12,939 nucleotides of DNA from an uncultured Clostridium sp. (GCA_900554635.1 USHY01000035.1:1-12939); one strand, 5' to 3'. Shown: positions 1 to 7,733, numbered from the stretch's first letter. Notes: generated by a model not told the origin, from the letters alone. Translations and numbers: made by a program.

Positions 1-638
1 TCATTTCTGTTGTAAGTACTGCAAGTTCTAGTGTATTTAATGCTGTTCTTACATCACCACCTGATAATTTTGCAATAGCTTCCAATGTGCTATCTTCAAC
101 ATCTATTTTGTAATTTCCAAGTCCCTCTTTATTTGCTAAAGCATTTTTTAAAATTTTAAAAATATCTGTATATGTTAATGGGTTTAGCTTTACAACCATT
201 GACCTTGAAATTAAAGCCTTATTTACTGAAAAATATGGATTTTCTGTTGTTGCACCAATTAAAATTATAGTTCCATTTTCTACAAATGGAAGTAAAGCAT
301 CTTGCTGTAGTTTATTGAATCTGTGTATCTCATCAATAAATAAAATACACTTTCCTGATGGGTTAAATAAACTATTTTTAGACTCCTCAACTGCTTGTTT
401 TATATCTGCAACCCCTGCTGTTACCGCATTTAATTGAATAAACTTGTATTTAGTAGTATTACTAATTACTTTTGCAATAGATGTTTTACCACATCCGTGT
501 TGGTCCCCATAAAATAACACTTGTCAATCTATCTGCTTTTATTGTTCTATATAAAATTTTGTCTTTTCCTAAAACCTCTTCTTGTCCAACAAATTCCTCA
601 AGTTTTGTTGGGCGAACTCTATGTGCTAAAGGCTCCAT
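1..638 (-). CDS. rarA: RarA/MgsA-type replication-associated AAA+ ATPase, 3' end cut by window edge, reading frame broken at 497
   Basis: RarA is a clamp-loader-like AAA+ ATPase acting at stalled forks and gaps. The ATG at 638 follows an AGGTGA-type ribosome site and begins MEPLAHRVRPTKLEEFVGQ, the usual RarA start. Frame 0 continues to ILWGPT (Thr47), then reads CGG ATG TGG TAA (497-486), stopping after 50 residues. Skipping one base (C on the coding strand, position 497) continues as GCGKTSIAKVISN, completing the Walker A motif. The shifted frame stays open to position 1, with Walker B (CILFIDEIHRF), sensor 1 (LIGATTENP), a candidate arginine finger (ALISRS) and the sensor 2 region (SGGDVRTALN). 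The lesion is thus one base inside otherwise well-conserved sequence. It starts 7 bases after the stop of the upstream membrane-protein gene and is probably co-transcribed with it. Family identity is certain; whether a full-length product is made is open. A standard pipeline would call it a pseudogene. Confidence 0.93.
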
Positions 639-645
639 ATACTTT

Positions 646-2442
646 TCACCTAACCTTTTCTAAACTTATAGTATTTTCACTTCTTATTACTTTATATAAA
701 GTATCATTTTTAACTTTTTGTTCCTCAAAAATTGTTTTTACTGCTTCTTTTGTATCTTCTTTCATTCTATATATGAAAATATAATCATAATTTTCTGCAA
801 CTTTTTCTAGTTCTTCAATTTTTGAAAAGTTTCCAACTATGGCTTTATCAATAGTTATAGGCATTGTTACATAGTTATTTAATGCTGTTTGGTATTCTAT
901 ATTTGCTTTTGGTCCCATAATATAAAGCACTGTATCTTCTTTATTTATTTTACTTGTATATTTTCTAAATTTTGTATAAATATCTCTATTTATTTTTGAT
1001 GTAGTTTTATAATTTTTAGCATAAATATATTTTTCTGTTATGTTCGATAGTGGCATTAAGATAATTATTATAGTTATAGTTAGCAAAAATGCTTTTCCAA
1101 AGTGCTTTTCTTCCTTTCCAGATAAAACAAACATTTGAAAAATGGCATATGCTAAAAGTATAGTGCATGAATATCTTTCAAAGCATGTAAGCTGGCTTGC
1201 CTCCATTGGTATAAAAATTGTTGCATATGTGATTAATAGCATAATTAAATAAATAGGTATGCTACACATCATTGCCCATGAATAATATGTGAAACTTTTG
1301 TCTTTCATTATATATACTGTATATGCTTGAATACACGCAAATACTGTAATTGTCATTAACACGGTAAGCTTTCTTTCTGTAATAGTTTGATTAAAAAGAA
1401 TTGACATGCCAAAACTTTTTGCCACTTGTTTTTGTTCCTCTGGCTTTAAATTTTCGGCTTTAATGTATTGCTCAAAATCCCATCTTTTTTTAGCAGTATT
1501 TACCTTAACATACCAAATAGAAATTAAAATTGCAGCTATAATTGTTATAATAGCAAACATTCTTAATTCTCTTTTTAGAATTTTCTTGTTTCTTTTATTA
1601 TTCAAAATTGTTCTAATTAAAATAATAATAAGTGCTAAAACTGCGAGTCCAATTCCTGAAGTTTTAGTTAAAGCTAGCATTATTATACCTGTACAAATTT
1701 GCACATATTTAAAAGTAACATCTTTTTCATCATAAGCAACATATATAGTATAAGCAAACATAACACCAAGTATTGCATCTACTAAAATATCTAAATAAAA
1801 ATTTTCATAAAAGAACAATGGAACAAAAACCATTAATGGAAGGATAATAAAAGTTTTTTTAATGCTTTTATTCCATCTAATATTTTTAGTTATTGGTATG
1901 ATTATTGAAAAATACAATATATTCTGTGCCATAAGGATAATATCTTCACTATATACTTTATTTATATCAAGAAATAAATATTGAAAAACAGCTGTAAATG
2001 GTGGATATTCATTAAAAGCAACAATACTTTCACTATTTGTACCATAAGAATTGTACATAAACATATTCTTAATAATCACAGCCCAATGGTTAAATTCATC
2101 ATAGTCCTGTAAAATTCTATCTTTGTTTATAAATATACTTAAAGCAAATAAACCTATATATATCACAAGTCCTGGAGTTAAAATATACCCTCTTAGTTCT
2201 TTAAGTTTATTTTTTTTATCAAATTTGAGAACTGTCATCCCCAAAAAAGCTAATCCCACAGCAGTCAAAATCAGCACAACTTCAACACCAAGTCTCAAGT
2301 TATCAAGCAAGCCAAACACATAAATAATCAAAATCACCACAAGAACAGCAACAGGAATCACCTGCTCAATTCTCTTCTTCAAAACAACTGATAAACTTGC
2401 AGAAAAACTTAAAATAATTGCAAAAATCAATAAAAATCCCAT
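646..2442 (-). CDS. Large polytopic membrane protein, GT-C glycosyltransferase-like
   Basis: This 598-residue protein has about ten or more hydrophobic segments over its first three quarters, then a soluble C-terminal stretch of about 120 residues (from about NYKTTSKINRD). The first large loop after the early membrane segments carries D-Y-D-E-F-N-H-W (Asp113 to Trp120), followed by NEYPPF near residue 145. An acidic pair in the first external loop plus a YPP motif is typical of GT-C polyprenyl-phosphate-sugar glycosyltransferases, so a role in adding sugars to envelope components outside the membrane is inferred; acceptor and donor are unknown. I chose the ATG at 2442 because AAGGAG lies 6 bases upstream. 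The frame is open back to a TTG at 2493, but that has no ribosome site and lies in the candidate promoter. rarA follows after 7 bases. It is also possible that this is a catalytically inactive O-antigen-ligase-like membrane protein. Confidence 0.8.
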   Translation of the reverse strand: MGFLLIFAIILSFSASLSVVLKKRIEQVIPVAVLVVILIIYVFGLLDNLRLGVEVVLILTAVGLAFLGMTVLKFDKKNKLKELRGYILTPGLVIYIGLFALSIFINKDRILQDYDEFNHWAVIIKNMFMYNSYGTNSESIVAFNEYPPFTAVFQYLFLDINKVYSEDIILMAQNILYFSIIIPITKNIRWNKSIKKTFIILPLMVFVPLFFYENFYLDILVDAILGVMFAYTIYVAYDEKDVTFKYVQICTGIIMLALTKTSGIGLAVLALIIILIRTILNNKRNKKILKRELRMFAIITIIAAILISIWYVKVNTAKKRWDFEQYIKAENLKPEEQKQVAKSFGMSILFNQTITERKLTVLMTITVFACIQAYTVYIMKDKSFTYYSWAMMCSIPIYLIMLLITYATIFIPMEASQLTCFERYSCTILLAYAIFQMFVLSGKEEKHFGKAFLLTITIIIILMPLSNITEKYIYAKNYKTTSKINRDIYTKFRKYTSKINKEDTVLYIMGPKANIEYQTALNNYVTMPITIDKAIVGNFSKIEELEKVAENYDYIFIYRMKEDTKEAVKTIFEEQKVKNDTLYKVIRSENTISLEKVR

Positions 2443-2464
2443 AAAACTCTCCTTTGTTTGTATT

Positions 2465-2493
2465 ATTCTATAATAAAAAATTAGGTTTTGCAA
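2465..2493 (-). promoter_or_regulatory. Candidate sigma-A promoter for the GT-C-like gene and rarA
   Basis: On the minus strand TTGCAA (2488-2493) and TAGAAT (2465-2470) are separated by 17 bases. It lies between the ruvA terminator and the AAGGAG ribosome site of the next gene, giving a leader of about 15-20 bases. The -10 has one mismatch and the -35 two. Confidence 0.5.
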
Positions 2494-2538
2494 GAGGGAA
2501 TTTGAAATATTTTTTCACATTAAATCTTTTCATCAATG

Positions 2539-2562
2539 AAAAAAGAAGGATTGCTCCTTCTT
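2539..2562 (-). terminator. Rho-independent terminator after ruvA
   Basis: Minus-strand hairpin AAGAAGGA-GCAA-TCCTTCTT with a perfect 8-bp stem and tetraloop, running into a T tract. It starts 6 bases after the ruvA stop and closes the glmS-ruvA unit. Confidence 0.88.
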
Positions 2563-2568
2563 CATAAA

Positions 2569-3165
2569 CTATTTTCCCAAAATTCCCAAAGCTTTTCTTA
2601 TTATTTCTTCCACTCCTAAATTTTGTATATCTATTTTTTCCAATGCCTTGTCTATTTCTTTTCTTGTGTAGCCAAGTACTTGCAGTGCTGTTATGGCTTC
2701 GGTGTCTGTTTCTTCTTTTTGGATGGCCTGGGTAACTTTTTCGTTTTTGGTTATGGCTTGTTCTGTTTTTAGTTTGTCTTTTAGTTCTAATATTATTCTT
2801 GCTGCTGTTTTGTTGCCTATTCCTGGGATTTTTACTATTTTTGATACATCATTTGAAATTACGGCTAGGGCAAAGCTTGATGGTGTTATGCTGGAAAGTA
2901 TTTGTATTGCTGATTTTGCTCCTATTCCACTAACTTGCAAAAGTAGTTCGAACATTCTAAGTTCTTCATTGCTTAAAAATCCATATAGACTTATATTGTC
3001 TTCTCTTACATAATAATATGTATGTATTTTCTGTTTTTCTCCTACATCTGGTAGTTTATCTATTGCAGATGGGGACATAAATATTTTATATCCCACTCCA
3101 CCTGCATCTATTACTACATAATTATTTGCTTTATCTGCTAATATTCCATTTATATATGCAAACAT
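2569..3165 (-). CDS. ruvA: Holliday junction branch migration protein RuvA
   Basis: RuvA binds four-way DNA junctions as a tetramer and loads the RuvB motor during recombinational repair. The 198-residue product is the usual length. Residues 1-62 form the OB-fold domain (MFAYINGILADK to SLYGF). Two helix-hairpin-helix motifs follow, VSGIGAKSA near 78-86 and IPGIGNKTAARI near 113-124. After an acidic linker, the C-terminal RuvB-contacting domain reads ITALQVLGYTRKEIDKAL. The ATG at 3165 sits 9 bases after the glmS stop, and its AAGGAGG site overlaps that stop, so the genes are co-transcribed and probably coupled. No ruvB follows: a strong terminator lies immediately downstream. In many bacteria ruvA and ruvB are adjacent, so ruvB must lie elsewhere in this genome. 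Confidence 0.97.
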   Translation of the reverse strand: MFAYINGILADKANNYVVIDAGGVGYKIFMSPSAIDKLPDVGEKQKIHTYYYVREDNISLYGFLSNEELRMFELLLQVSGIGAKSAIQILSSITPSSFALAVISNDVSKIVKIPGIGNKTAARIILELKDKLKTEQAITKNEKVTQAIQKEETDTEAITALQVLGYTRKEIDKALEKIDIQNLGVEEIIRKALGILGK

Positions 3166-3174
3166 ATTTCCTCC

Positions 3175-5013
3175 TTACTCTACTGTTACTGATTTTGCAA
3201 GATTTCTTGGTTTATCTACATCTAGTCCTTTTTCTTTTGAAATGTAGTATGCAAGCAATTGTAATGGTATTATTGATAATATTGGTGATATTTCTGTACA
3301 TATTTCTGGTATTTTTATTACTGTTTCAAATCCCTTGTTTTCTACATCTTGGTTTGTTATTACTATAATTTTAGCACCTCTTGTTATTACTTCTTGAACA
3401 TTACTTATTGATTTTTCAAGTAATGCTTTATCTGTCATTGTAGCAACTACTGTTACTCCTGTATCAATTAAAGCTATTGGTCCATGTTTTAGTTCACCTG
3501 AAGCATATCCTTCTGAGTGAATATATGATATTTCTTTTAATTTTAATGAGCCCTCTAAACTTACAGCATAGTCAACTCCTCTTCCTAAGAAGAACATATC
3601 TTTTTCTTTATATATTTTGTGGGCAATTTTCTTAACTGCAGATGCATTTTTCAAAACTTCATCTACTTTTGTTGGTAATTTTAACAAATCCTGTTTTAAT
3701 GTTTCAATTTTGCTTTTATCTGCTTTTTCTAATACTTCTGCACAATATATAGCAATTAAAGTTAGTATCGTTACTTGGGATGTATATGCTTTTGTTGATG
3801 CAACTGCGATTTCCGGTCCTGCATGAGTATATATTGAATAATCTGCTTCTCTTGTTATTGAGCTTCCTATAACATTTGTTACTGCTATTGTTTTTGCTCC
3901 CTTTTCCTTTGCAAGTTTTAGAGCTGCAATTGTATCTGCTGTTTCTCCTGATTGACTTATATATATAGTAAGTGTTTTATCATCTACTAATGGGTCTCTA
4001 TATCTAAATTCTGATGCAATATCTACTTCTGTTGGAATTTTACATAACTTTTCAAATAGATTTTTTGAAACTATTCCTGCATGCATTGCTGTACCGCAAG
4101 CTACTATGTAAATTTTGTTTATGCCACTTAAATATTCTTTTGTGAACATAAGCTCATCAAAGCTAACTTTTGAACTATTTAATCTAGTTCCTATTGTTTC
4201 TCTTATTGCTTTTGGCTGTTCATATATTTCTTTTAGCATAAAGTGTTCATATCCGCCTTTTTCAGCCCCATGGCTATCCCATTCTATTGACTTTGTTTCC
4301 TTTTTGATTTCTTGTAAATCTGTATTATAAAACTTAACATCATTTTTACTCAAATATGCTATATCAAAATCATTTAGGAAATAGAAATCCTTTGTATATG
4401 AAAGAATAGCTGGAATGTCTGATGCTATATAGTTCTCTCCATGTCCTTTTCCTATAACTAATGGGCTATCTTTTCTTACAACTATCATATTTTCAGGCAT
4501 CTTGTTTGAAATTATTTCTAAAGCAAAACTTCCCTTTAAATCCATAATTGTATTTCTTACTGCTCTTAAAAATTTTAATTCATCATTATTCTCATCTTGT
4601 TTATAATAATAATTAATTAAATTAGGTATAATTTCTGTATCTGTTTGTGATATAAAGTGATATCCTTTTGAAATTAAATTATTTTTTAATTCATTATAAT
4701 TTTCTATAATACCATTATGTACAACAGCAAACATTTCATCATTATCAAGATGTGGATGTGAATTTTCTTTTGCTGGTTTTCCATGTGTTGCCCATCTTGT
4801 ATGTGCTATTCCTACTGTTCCCTTTAAATCATTAATTCCTGGTAAATTTTCTAGGTTGCTTACTCTACCTTTATCTTTTTTAACCTCAATTTTATCATTT
4901 TCAATAACTGCAATTCCTGCTGAATCGTATCCCCTGTACTCAAGTCTTGTTAATCCTTGTATTAAAATTGGTGTAGCTTTTTTATTTCCTATATATCCTA
5001 TTATTCCACACAT
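3175..5013 (-). CDS. glmS: Glutamine--fructose-6-phosphate aminotransferase (isomerizing), GlmS
   Basis: GlmS makes glucosamine-6-phosphate from fructose-6-phosphate and glutamine, the committed step to UDP-GlcNAc for peptidoglycan. The 612-residue length is standard. MCGIIGYIG gives the N-terminal nucleophile Cys2 after Met removal; TRWATHGKP and HNGIIENY are glutaminase-site motifs. Two SIS domains fill the C-terminal half: SQSGETADTIAAL and ASTKAYTSQ in the first, GRGVDYAVSLEGSLKLKEISY and SEGYASGELKHGPIAL in the second. The protein ends in the canonical LAKSVTVE. The ATG at 5013 follows a GGGGG-type ribosome site. The predicted promoter at 5068-5096 leaves a leader of only about 45 bases, too short for the glmS riboswitch-ribozyme that controls this gene in many Firmicutes. 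ruvA follows 9 bases downstream. Confidence 0.98.
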   Translation of the reverse strand: MCGIIGYIGNKKATPILIQGLTRLEYRGYDSAGIAVIENDKIEVKKDKGRVSNLENLPGINDLKGTVGIAHTRWATHGKPAKENSHPHLDNDEMFAVVHNGIIENYNELKNNLISKGYHFISQTDTEIIPNLINYYYKQDENNDELKFLRAVRNTIMDLKGSFALEIISNKMPENMIVVRKDSPLVIGKGHGENYIASDIPAILSYTKDFYFLNDFDIAYLSKNDVKFYNTDLQEIKKETKSIEWDSHGAEKGGYEHFMLKEIYEQPKAIRETIGTRLNSSKVSFDELMFTKEYLSGINKIYIVACGTAMHAGIVSKNLFEKLCKIPTEVDIASEFRYRDPLVDDKTLTIYISQSGETADTIAALKLAKEKGAKTIAVTNVIGSSITREADYSIYTHAGPEIAVASTKAYTSQVTILTLIAIYCAEVLEKADKSKIETLKQDLLKLPTKVDEVLKNASAVKKIAHKIYKEKDMFFLGRGVDYAVSLEGSLKLKEISYIHSEGYASGELKHGPIALIDTGVTVVATMTDKALLEKSISNVQEVITRGAKIIVITNQDVENKGFETVIKIPEICTEISPILSIIPLQLLAYYISKEKGLDVDKPRNLAKSVTVE

Positions 5014-5040
5014 TGATTTTCCCCCTTATTGGTTTATCTT

Positions 5041-5060
5041 ATTTACATTATATTGTAAAT
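5041..5060. promoter_or_regulatory. Perfect inverted repeat at the predicted glmS transcription start
   Basis: ATTTACA and TGTAAAT (perfect 7-base arms) flank a 6-base AT spacer, placed at or just after the start point predicted from the glmS promoter. It could be an operator for an unidentified repressor or a weak 5' hairpin. AT-rich palindromes arise easily by chance here, so this is a candidate only. Confidence 0.3.
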
Positions 5061-5067
5061 ATGGAGT

Positions 5068-5096
5068 ATTATATTATATTATTTTGAAAAATTCAA
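5068..5096 (-). promoter_or_regulatory. glmS: Sigma-A promoter for glmS-ruvA
   Basis: TTGAAT (5091-5096) and a perfect TATAAT (5068-5073) are separated by 17 bases on the minus strand. It lies between the spoIIQ terminator and glmS, with a predicted start near 5060. The best-looking housekeeping promoter in the window. Confidence 0.72.
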
Positions 5097-5140
5097 GTAT
5101 TAATCAATAAATATTTTCGTATTATGTAGACCTCGTTCAT

Positions 5141-5168
5141 AAAAATAAAAGAAGCCTTAGCTTCTTTT
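5141..5168 (-). terminator. Rho-independent terminator after spoIIQ
   Basis: Minus-strand AAAAGAAGC-TAAG-GCTTCTTTT hairpin (9-bp stem, 4-base loop) followed by ATTTTT. The first arm overlaps the spoIIQ stop codon. It closes the sporulation cluster. Confidence 0.88.
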
Positions 5169-5937
5169 ACTTTAAAATTAATTTAGGATCTATATTTTCA
5201 TTATCTTTTAACATTTCAAAGTGCAAATGTGGTTCATCTGCAATTTCAAATACTGCGGAATTTCCTACTGTTCCTAAGGTTTGTCCTTTTGAAACCTGTT
5301 CTCCTTCTGATACAAATTCTGCTGTTAGCAAGTTAGAATAAATTGTTGTATATCCATCTCTGTGTTCTACTATTACACTTAACCCATATCTTGGATCATT
5401 CTTTATAGAAGTAATTTTTCCTTCTTCTGATGCTTTTACAACTGTTGTTCTTGGAGCCTTAATATCTATTCCTTTGTGTATTACCCATTCTTGTAAAGTT
5501 TCTGAGTAAATTAAATTATCTATTGAATATGGTTTTGTAATTTCACCTTCTACAGGATAGGCAAATTCTAGTGGTTTTACTATAGGCTCTGGAATAGTAC
5601 TTTGTTCTTGTGTTTCAGTATTTTCCGTATCAACTGCTGTTTGAATCTCTTCGTTTTTTTTTGCATTTTCATTCAAATTTTCCTCTATTTCATTTTTGGT
5701 TTCTTCCATAATTTGATTTATTGTTTTGCTAATTTCTGAACTAGCATCTTCTATAGATTCGCTATTTGGCACTAAATCTGCCATTTTTTCTGCTGCAAGT
5801 AAGCTTTGCTTTGCTGATTCTCTTAGTTTTCTATTATATGCTGTAAATACTAAAATACATATTATTGCAAGTATTAACAATGTTCCTCCATATGCAATTA
5901 TTATCTTTTTTAAACCATTATTTATTCTTTTCTTCAT
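5167..5937 (-). CDS. spoIIQ: SpoIIQ-like membrane-anchored M23 (LytM) endopeptidase
   Basis: The 256-residue product has one N-terminal membrane segment (about 12-32), a long charged and partly coiled region (about 36-120, rich in Glu, Lys and Asn), and a LytM domain from about 126 to the end. In Firmicutes SpoIIQ is made in the forespore under sigma-F and binds SpoIIIAH across the septum, holding the engulfing membranes and forming part of the feeding channel. The identification rests on architecture plus the position behind sigF and spoIID. The domain carries HKGID (His154, Asp158) and HLHFE (His237, His239), the full M23 zinc set, as in clostridial SpoIIQ; Bacillus SpoIIQ has a degenerate site. 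AGGAGG lies 9 bases before the ATG at 5937. A separate candidate sigma-F promoter lies just upstream. A general LytM cell-wall hydrolase is less likely in this context. Confidence 0.88.
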   Translation of the reverse strand: MKKRINNGLKKIIIAYGGTLLILAIICILVFTAYNRKLRESAKQSLLAAEKMADLVPNSESIEDASSEISKTINQIMEETKNEIEENLNENAKKNEEIQTAVDTENTETQEQSTIPEPIVKPLEFAYPVEGEITKPYSIDNLIYSETLQEWVIHKGIDIKAPRTTVVKASEEGKITSIKNDPRYGLSVIVEHRDGYTTIYSNLLTAEFVSEGEQVSKGQTLGTVGNSAVFEIADEPHLHFEMLKDNENIDPKLILK

Positions 5938-5970
5938 ATTCAGTTCCTCCTCTTAAATTTTCTTTAGTTT

Positions 5971-6000
5971 AATTATGTACCTATTTTTTGGTTTTTATTC
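5971..6000 (-). promoter_or_regulatory. spoIIQ: Candidate sigma-F-type promoter for spoIIQ
   Basis: GAATA (5996-6000) and GTACATAATT (5971-5980) on the minus strand are 15 bases apart, resembling the sigma-F/sigma-G pattern GywTA-N15-GgnrAnAnTw with a few mismatches. The -35 overlaps the TGA that ends the shifted spoIID frame, and the leader would be about 25-30 bases. SpoIIQ is a classic forespore sigma-F target, which gives the match some weight. Confidence 0.4.
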
Positions 6001-6995
6001 AAAGATTTTCTATTTTTACATCTGTGTAATAATGGTTTATAATTTGTTCATAATTTGCCCCTGTTTTGGCCATTGCATCTGCTCCTGTTTGGCTAAGTCC
6101 CACTCCGATGGCCATAACCAACAACATTAAATGTAATAGTTTCGCCAACATCTACATTGAACTTTGCGGATTTTAAGCCAAATATTGTTCTTGCTTCTAC
6201 TCCGGATATATTTGTATCCCCAATTTTTATTGTTTTTACTCTTCCACTTTCTGTATATTCTGTTATTTGAATTGGTTGTTCTTCATTCCAATTTATCGTA
6301 ATATTAGGATAGCTTTCCTTCATTTTTTGCAATAGTTCTTCTTTGCTTAGAGTTACTGATGACCTATATTGGGTGTACCCATCTTCTCCAGATGTTTCAA
6401 CACTTTGCAGATATGGGTAATCTGTTCCTCCCCATACATTTGATACCGTTTCTGTTGTGCCACCACTATTAGAATGGAAAAAAGCATTTATTGGCTCTCC
6501 ATTATATGTAATTATTTTACCTTTTGTTTCATTAACTGCTGTGGTAATTTTACTCCAATTATTTTCTCTATCAGCTTCATTCCATTTTTCAAATCTATCT
6601 TCCTTGGAAATCCAAGCTTGGCAGCATTTTGAATCATCACATATATTTGCATTATCATGCTTTCCTCCTTTGAACATTTTGTATGCTGTATAAGTTCTAG
6701 CAACAACAGCCTGGGCTTTTAGTGCCTCTAATTCGAAATTTGCAGGCATTTCTGCTGATACAACTCCAACTAAATATTCTTCCATCGACATTTCTTCAAC
6801 TTCACCACTTTTTGAGTGTAATAATTTTACTTTTGCATATTTAGTCGTAACTTTTGGAGTTTCTGGTTCTGTTACCTCATTTTCACTTATATTAGTTAAA
6901 CTTGCTGTTTCTCTTTTAGGAACTTTTGTAAATACTATTGGGATTAGGAAACATAAAAATATAAACCCCAGTATATAAAAAAATATATTCTTCAC
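5999..6995 (-). CDS. spoIID: Stage II sporulation protein D (SpoIID) transglycosylase, reading frame broken at 6107
   Basis: SpoIID is a membrane-anchored lytic transglycosylase that, with SpoIIP and SpoIIM, thins septal peptidoglycan so the mother cell can engulf the forespore. The GTG at 6995 follows AGGAGG, which overlaps the sigF stop. Residues 4-23 form the membrane anchor; the catalytic-type glutamate is Glu82 in VVSAEMPANFELEALKAQA. CDDSKCC (119-125) and FFHSNSGGTTE (172-182) match the region that binds zinc in clostridial SpoIID. Frame 0 runs to GYGH (His296), then CGG AGT GGG ACT TAG, stopping at 6093 after 300 residues. Skipping one base (C on the coding strand, position 6107) gives GVGLSQTGADAMAKTGANY and on to HYYTDVKIENL, stop 6001-5999. 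That restores the family GYGHGVGMSQ-type signature and a normal length of 331 residues. Family assignment is certain. Unshifted, the gene lacks its last 35 conserved residues and would be called frameshifted. Confidence 0.95.
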
Positions 6996-7004
6996 AATTA
7001 CCTC

Positions 7005-7721
7005 CTAGGCTATTTTGCTTCTCATTTTCAATAATGTTTTTTTCTCAATTCTGGAAACTTGAACTTGGCTGATTTTCAGCCTTTGAGCCACTTCTGACTG
7101 TGTTTTTCCTTTATAGTATCTAAGTAAAATTATTTGTTTTTCATCTTCATTTAATTCTTCTATTAACTCCTGAACACATATCTTATTTATAGTTTTCTCT
7201 GTTTCATCTTTGTTAGTGCTTATTCGAGAAGCTTTTGTCTCTCCTCCTACTTCATCATATATTTCTTCATCTATCGATTCTGGTCTTCTAATAGCATCCA
7301 TTGCAACTACTATATTTTCTTTTTCAATACCAAGTATTTTTGCTAATTCATTTATCTGCAGTTCTTTGCCTGTTTTATTTAAGTTTTCCCTTTGTAATTC
7401 TATTATTTTCATAGCTAATTCCTTAATACTTCTACTAACTTTTATTGGTCCATCATCTCTTATAAACCTTTTTATTTCACCTATAATATATGGAACAGCA
7501 TATGTTGATAATTTAGCATTGTAGTTTGCATCAAAACGCTGTATTGCTTTAATTAAGCCTATACAACCTATCTGGTATAAATCTTCTGTTGAATGTCCTC
7601 GGCCTGAAAATCTTTTCACAATGCTCCAAACTAATCCTGAATTTTTTTCTACCAAATTAGTTAATGCTTCTTCAGATTTGTTCTGAGCCTTAATAATTTC
7701 TTCTGTTTCAACCTCGTACAT
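7005..7721 (-). CDS. sigF: RNA polymerase sigma-F factor, forespore-specific
   Basis: Sigma-F directs the first forespore transcription programme. It is held inactive by SpoIIAB, encoded immediately upstream. The 238-residue protein has sigma-70 region 2 (DLYQIGCIGLIKAIQRF, then LSTYAVPYIIGEIKRFIRDDG), region 3 (ELQINELAKILGIE) and a region 4 helix-turn-helix (SEVAQRLKISQVQVSRIEKK). IRDDGPIKVSRS is characteristic of the sporulation sigma-F/sigma-G branch; the operon position makes it sigma-F. The ATG at 7721 follows GGAGG and lies 12 bases after the spoIIAB stop. spoIID begins 9 bases downstream, with its ribosome site overlapping the sigF TAG, so the two appear translationally linked. Confidence 0.97.
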   Translation of the reverse strand: MYEVETEEIIKAQNKSEEALTNLVEKNSGLVWSIVKRFSGRGHSTEDLYQIGCIGLIKAIQRFDANYNAKLSTYAVPYIIGEIKRFIRDDGPIKVSRSIKELAMKIIELQRENLNKTGKELQINELAKILGIEKENIVVAMDAIRRPESIDEEIYDEVGGETKASRISTNKDETEKTINKICVQELIEELNEDEKQIILLRYYKGKTQSEVAQRLKISQVQVSRIEKKTLLKMRSKIA

Positions 7722-7733
7722 ATTTCCTCCGTT

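Noticed and set aside
486..638. A separate 50-residue small protein ending at the rarA frame-0 stop
   Set aside because: Its sequence is the RarA N-terminus up to the Walker A motif, and the rest of RarA follows in the next frame.
2442..2493. GT-C-like protein starting at the TTG at 2493
   Set aside because: No ribosome site, and it lies inside the likely promoter; ATG 2442 has AAGGAG.
5014..5140. glmS riboswitch-ribozyme
   Set aside because: The stretch is AT-rich with no recognisable ribozyme core, and the predicted leader is too short.
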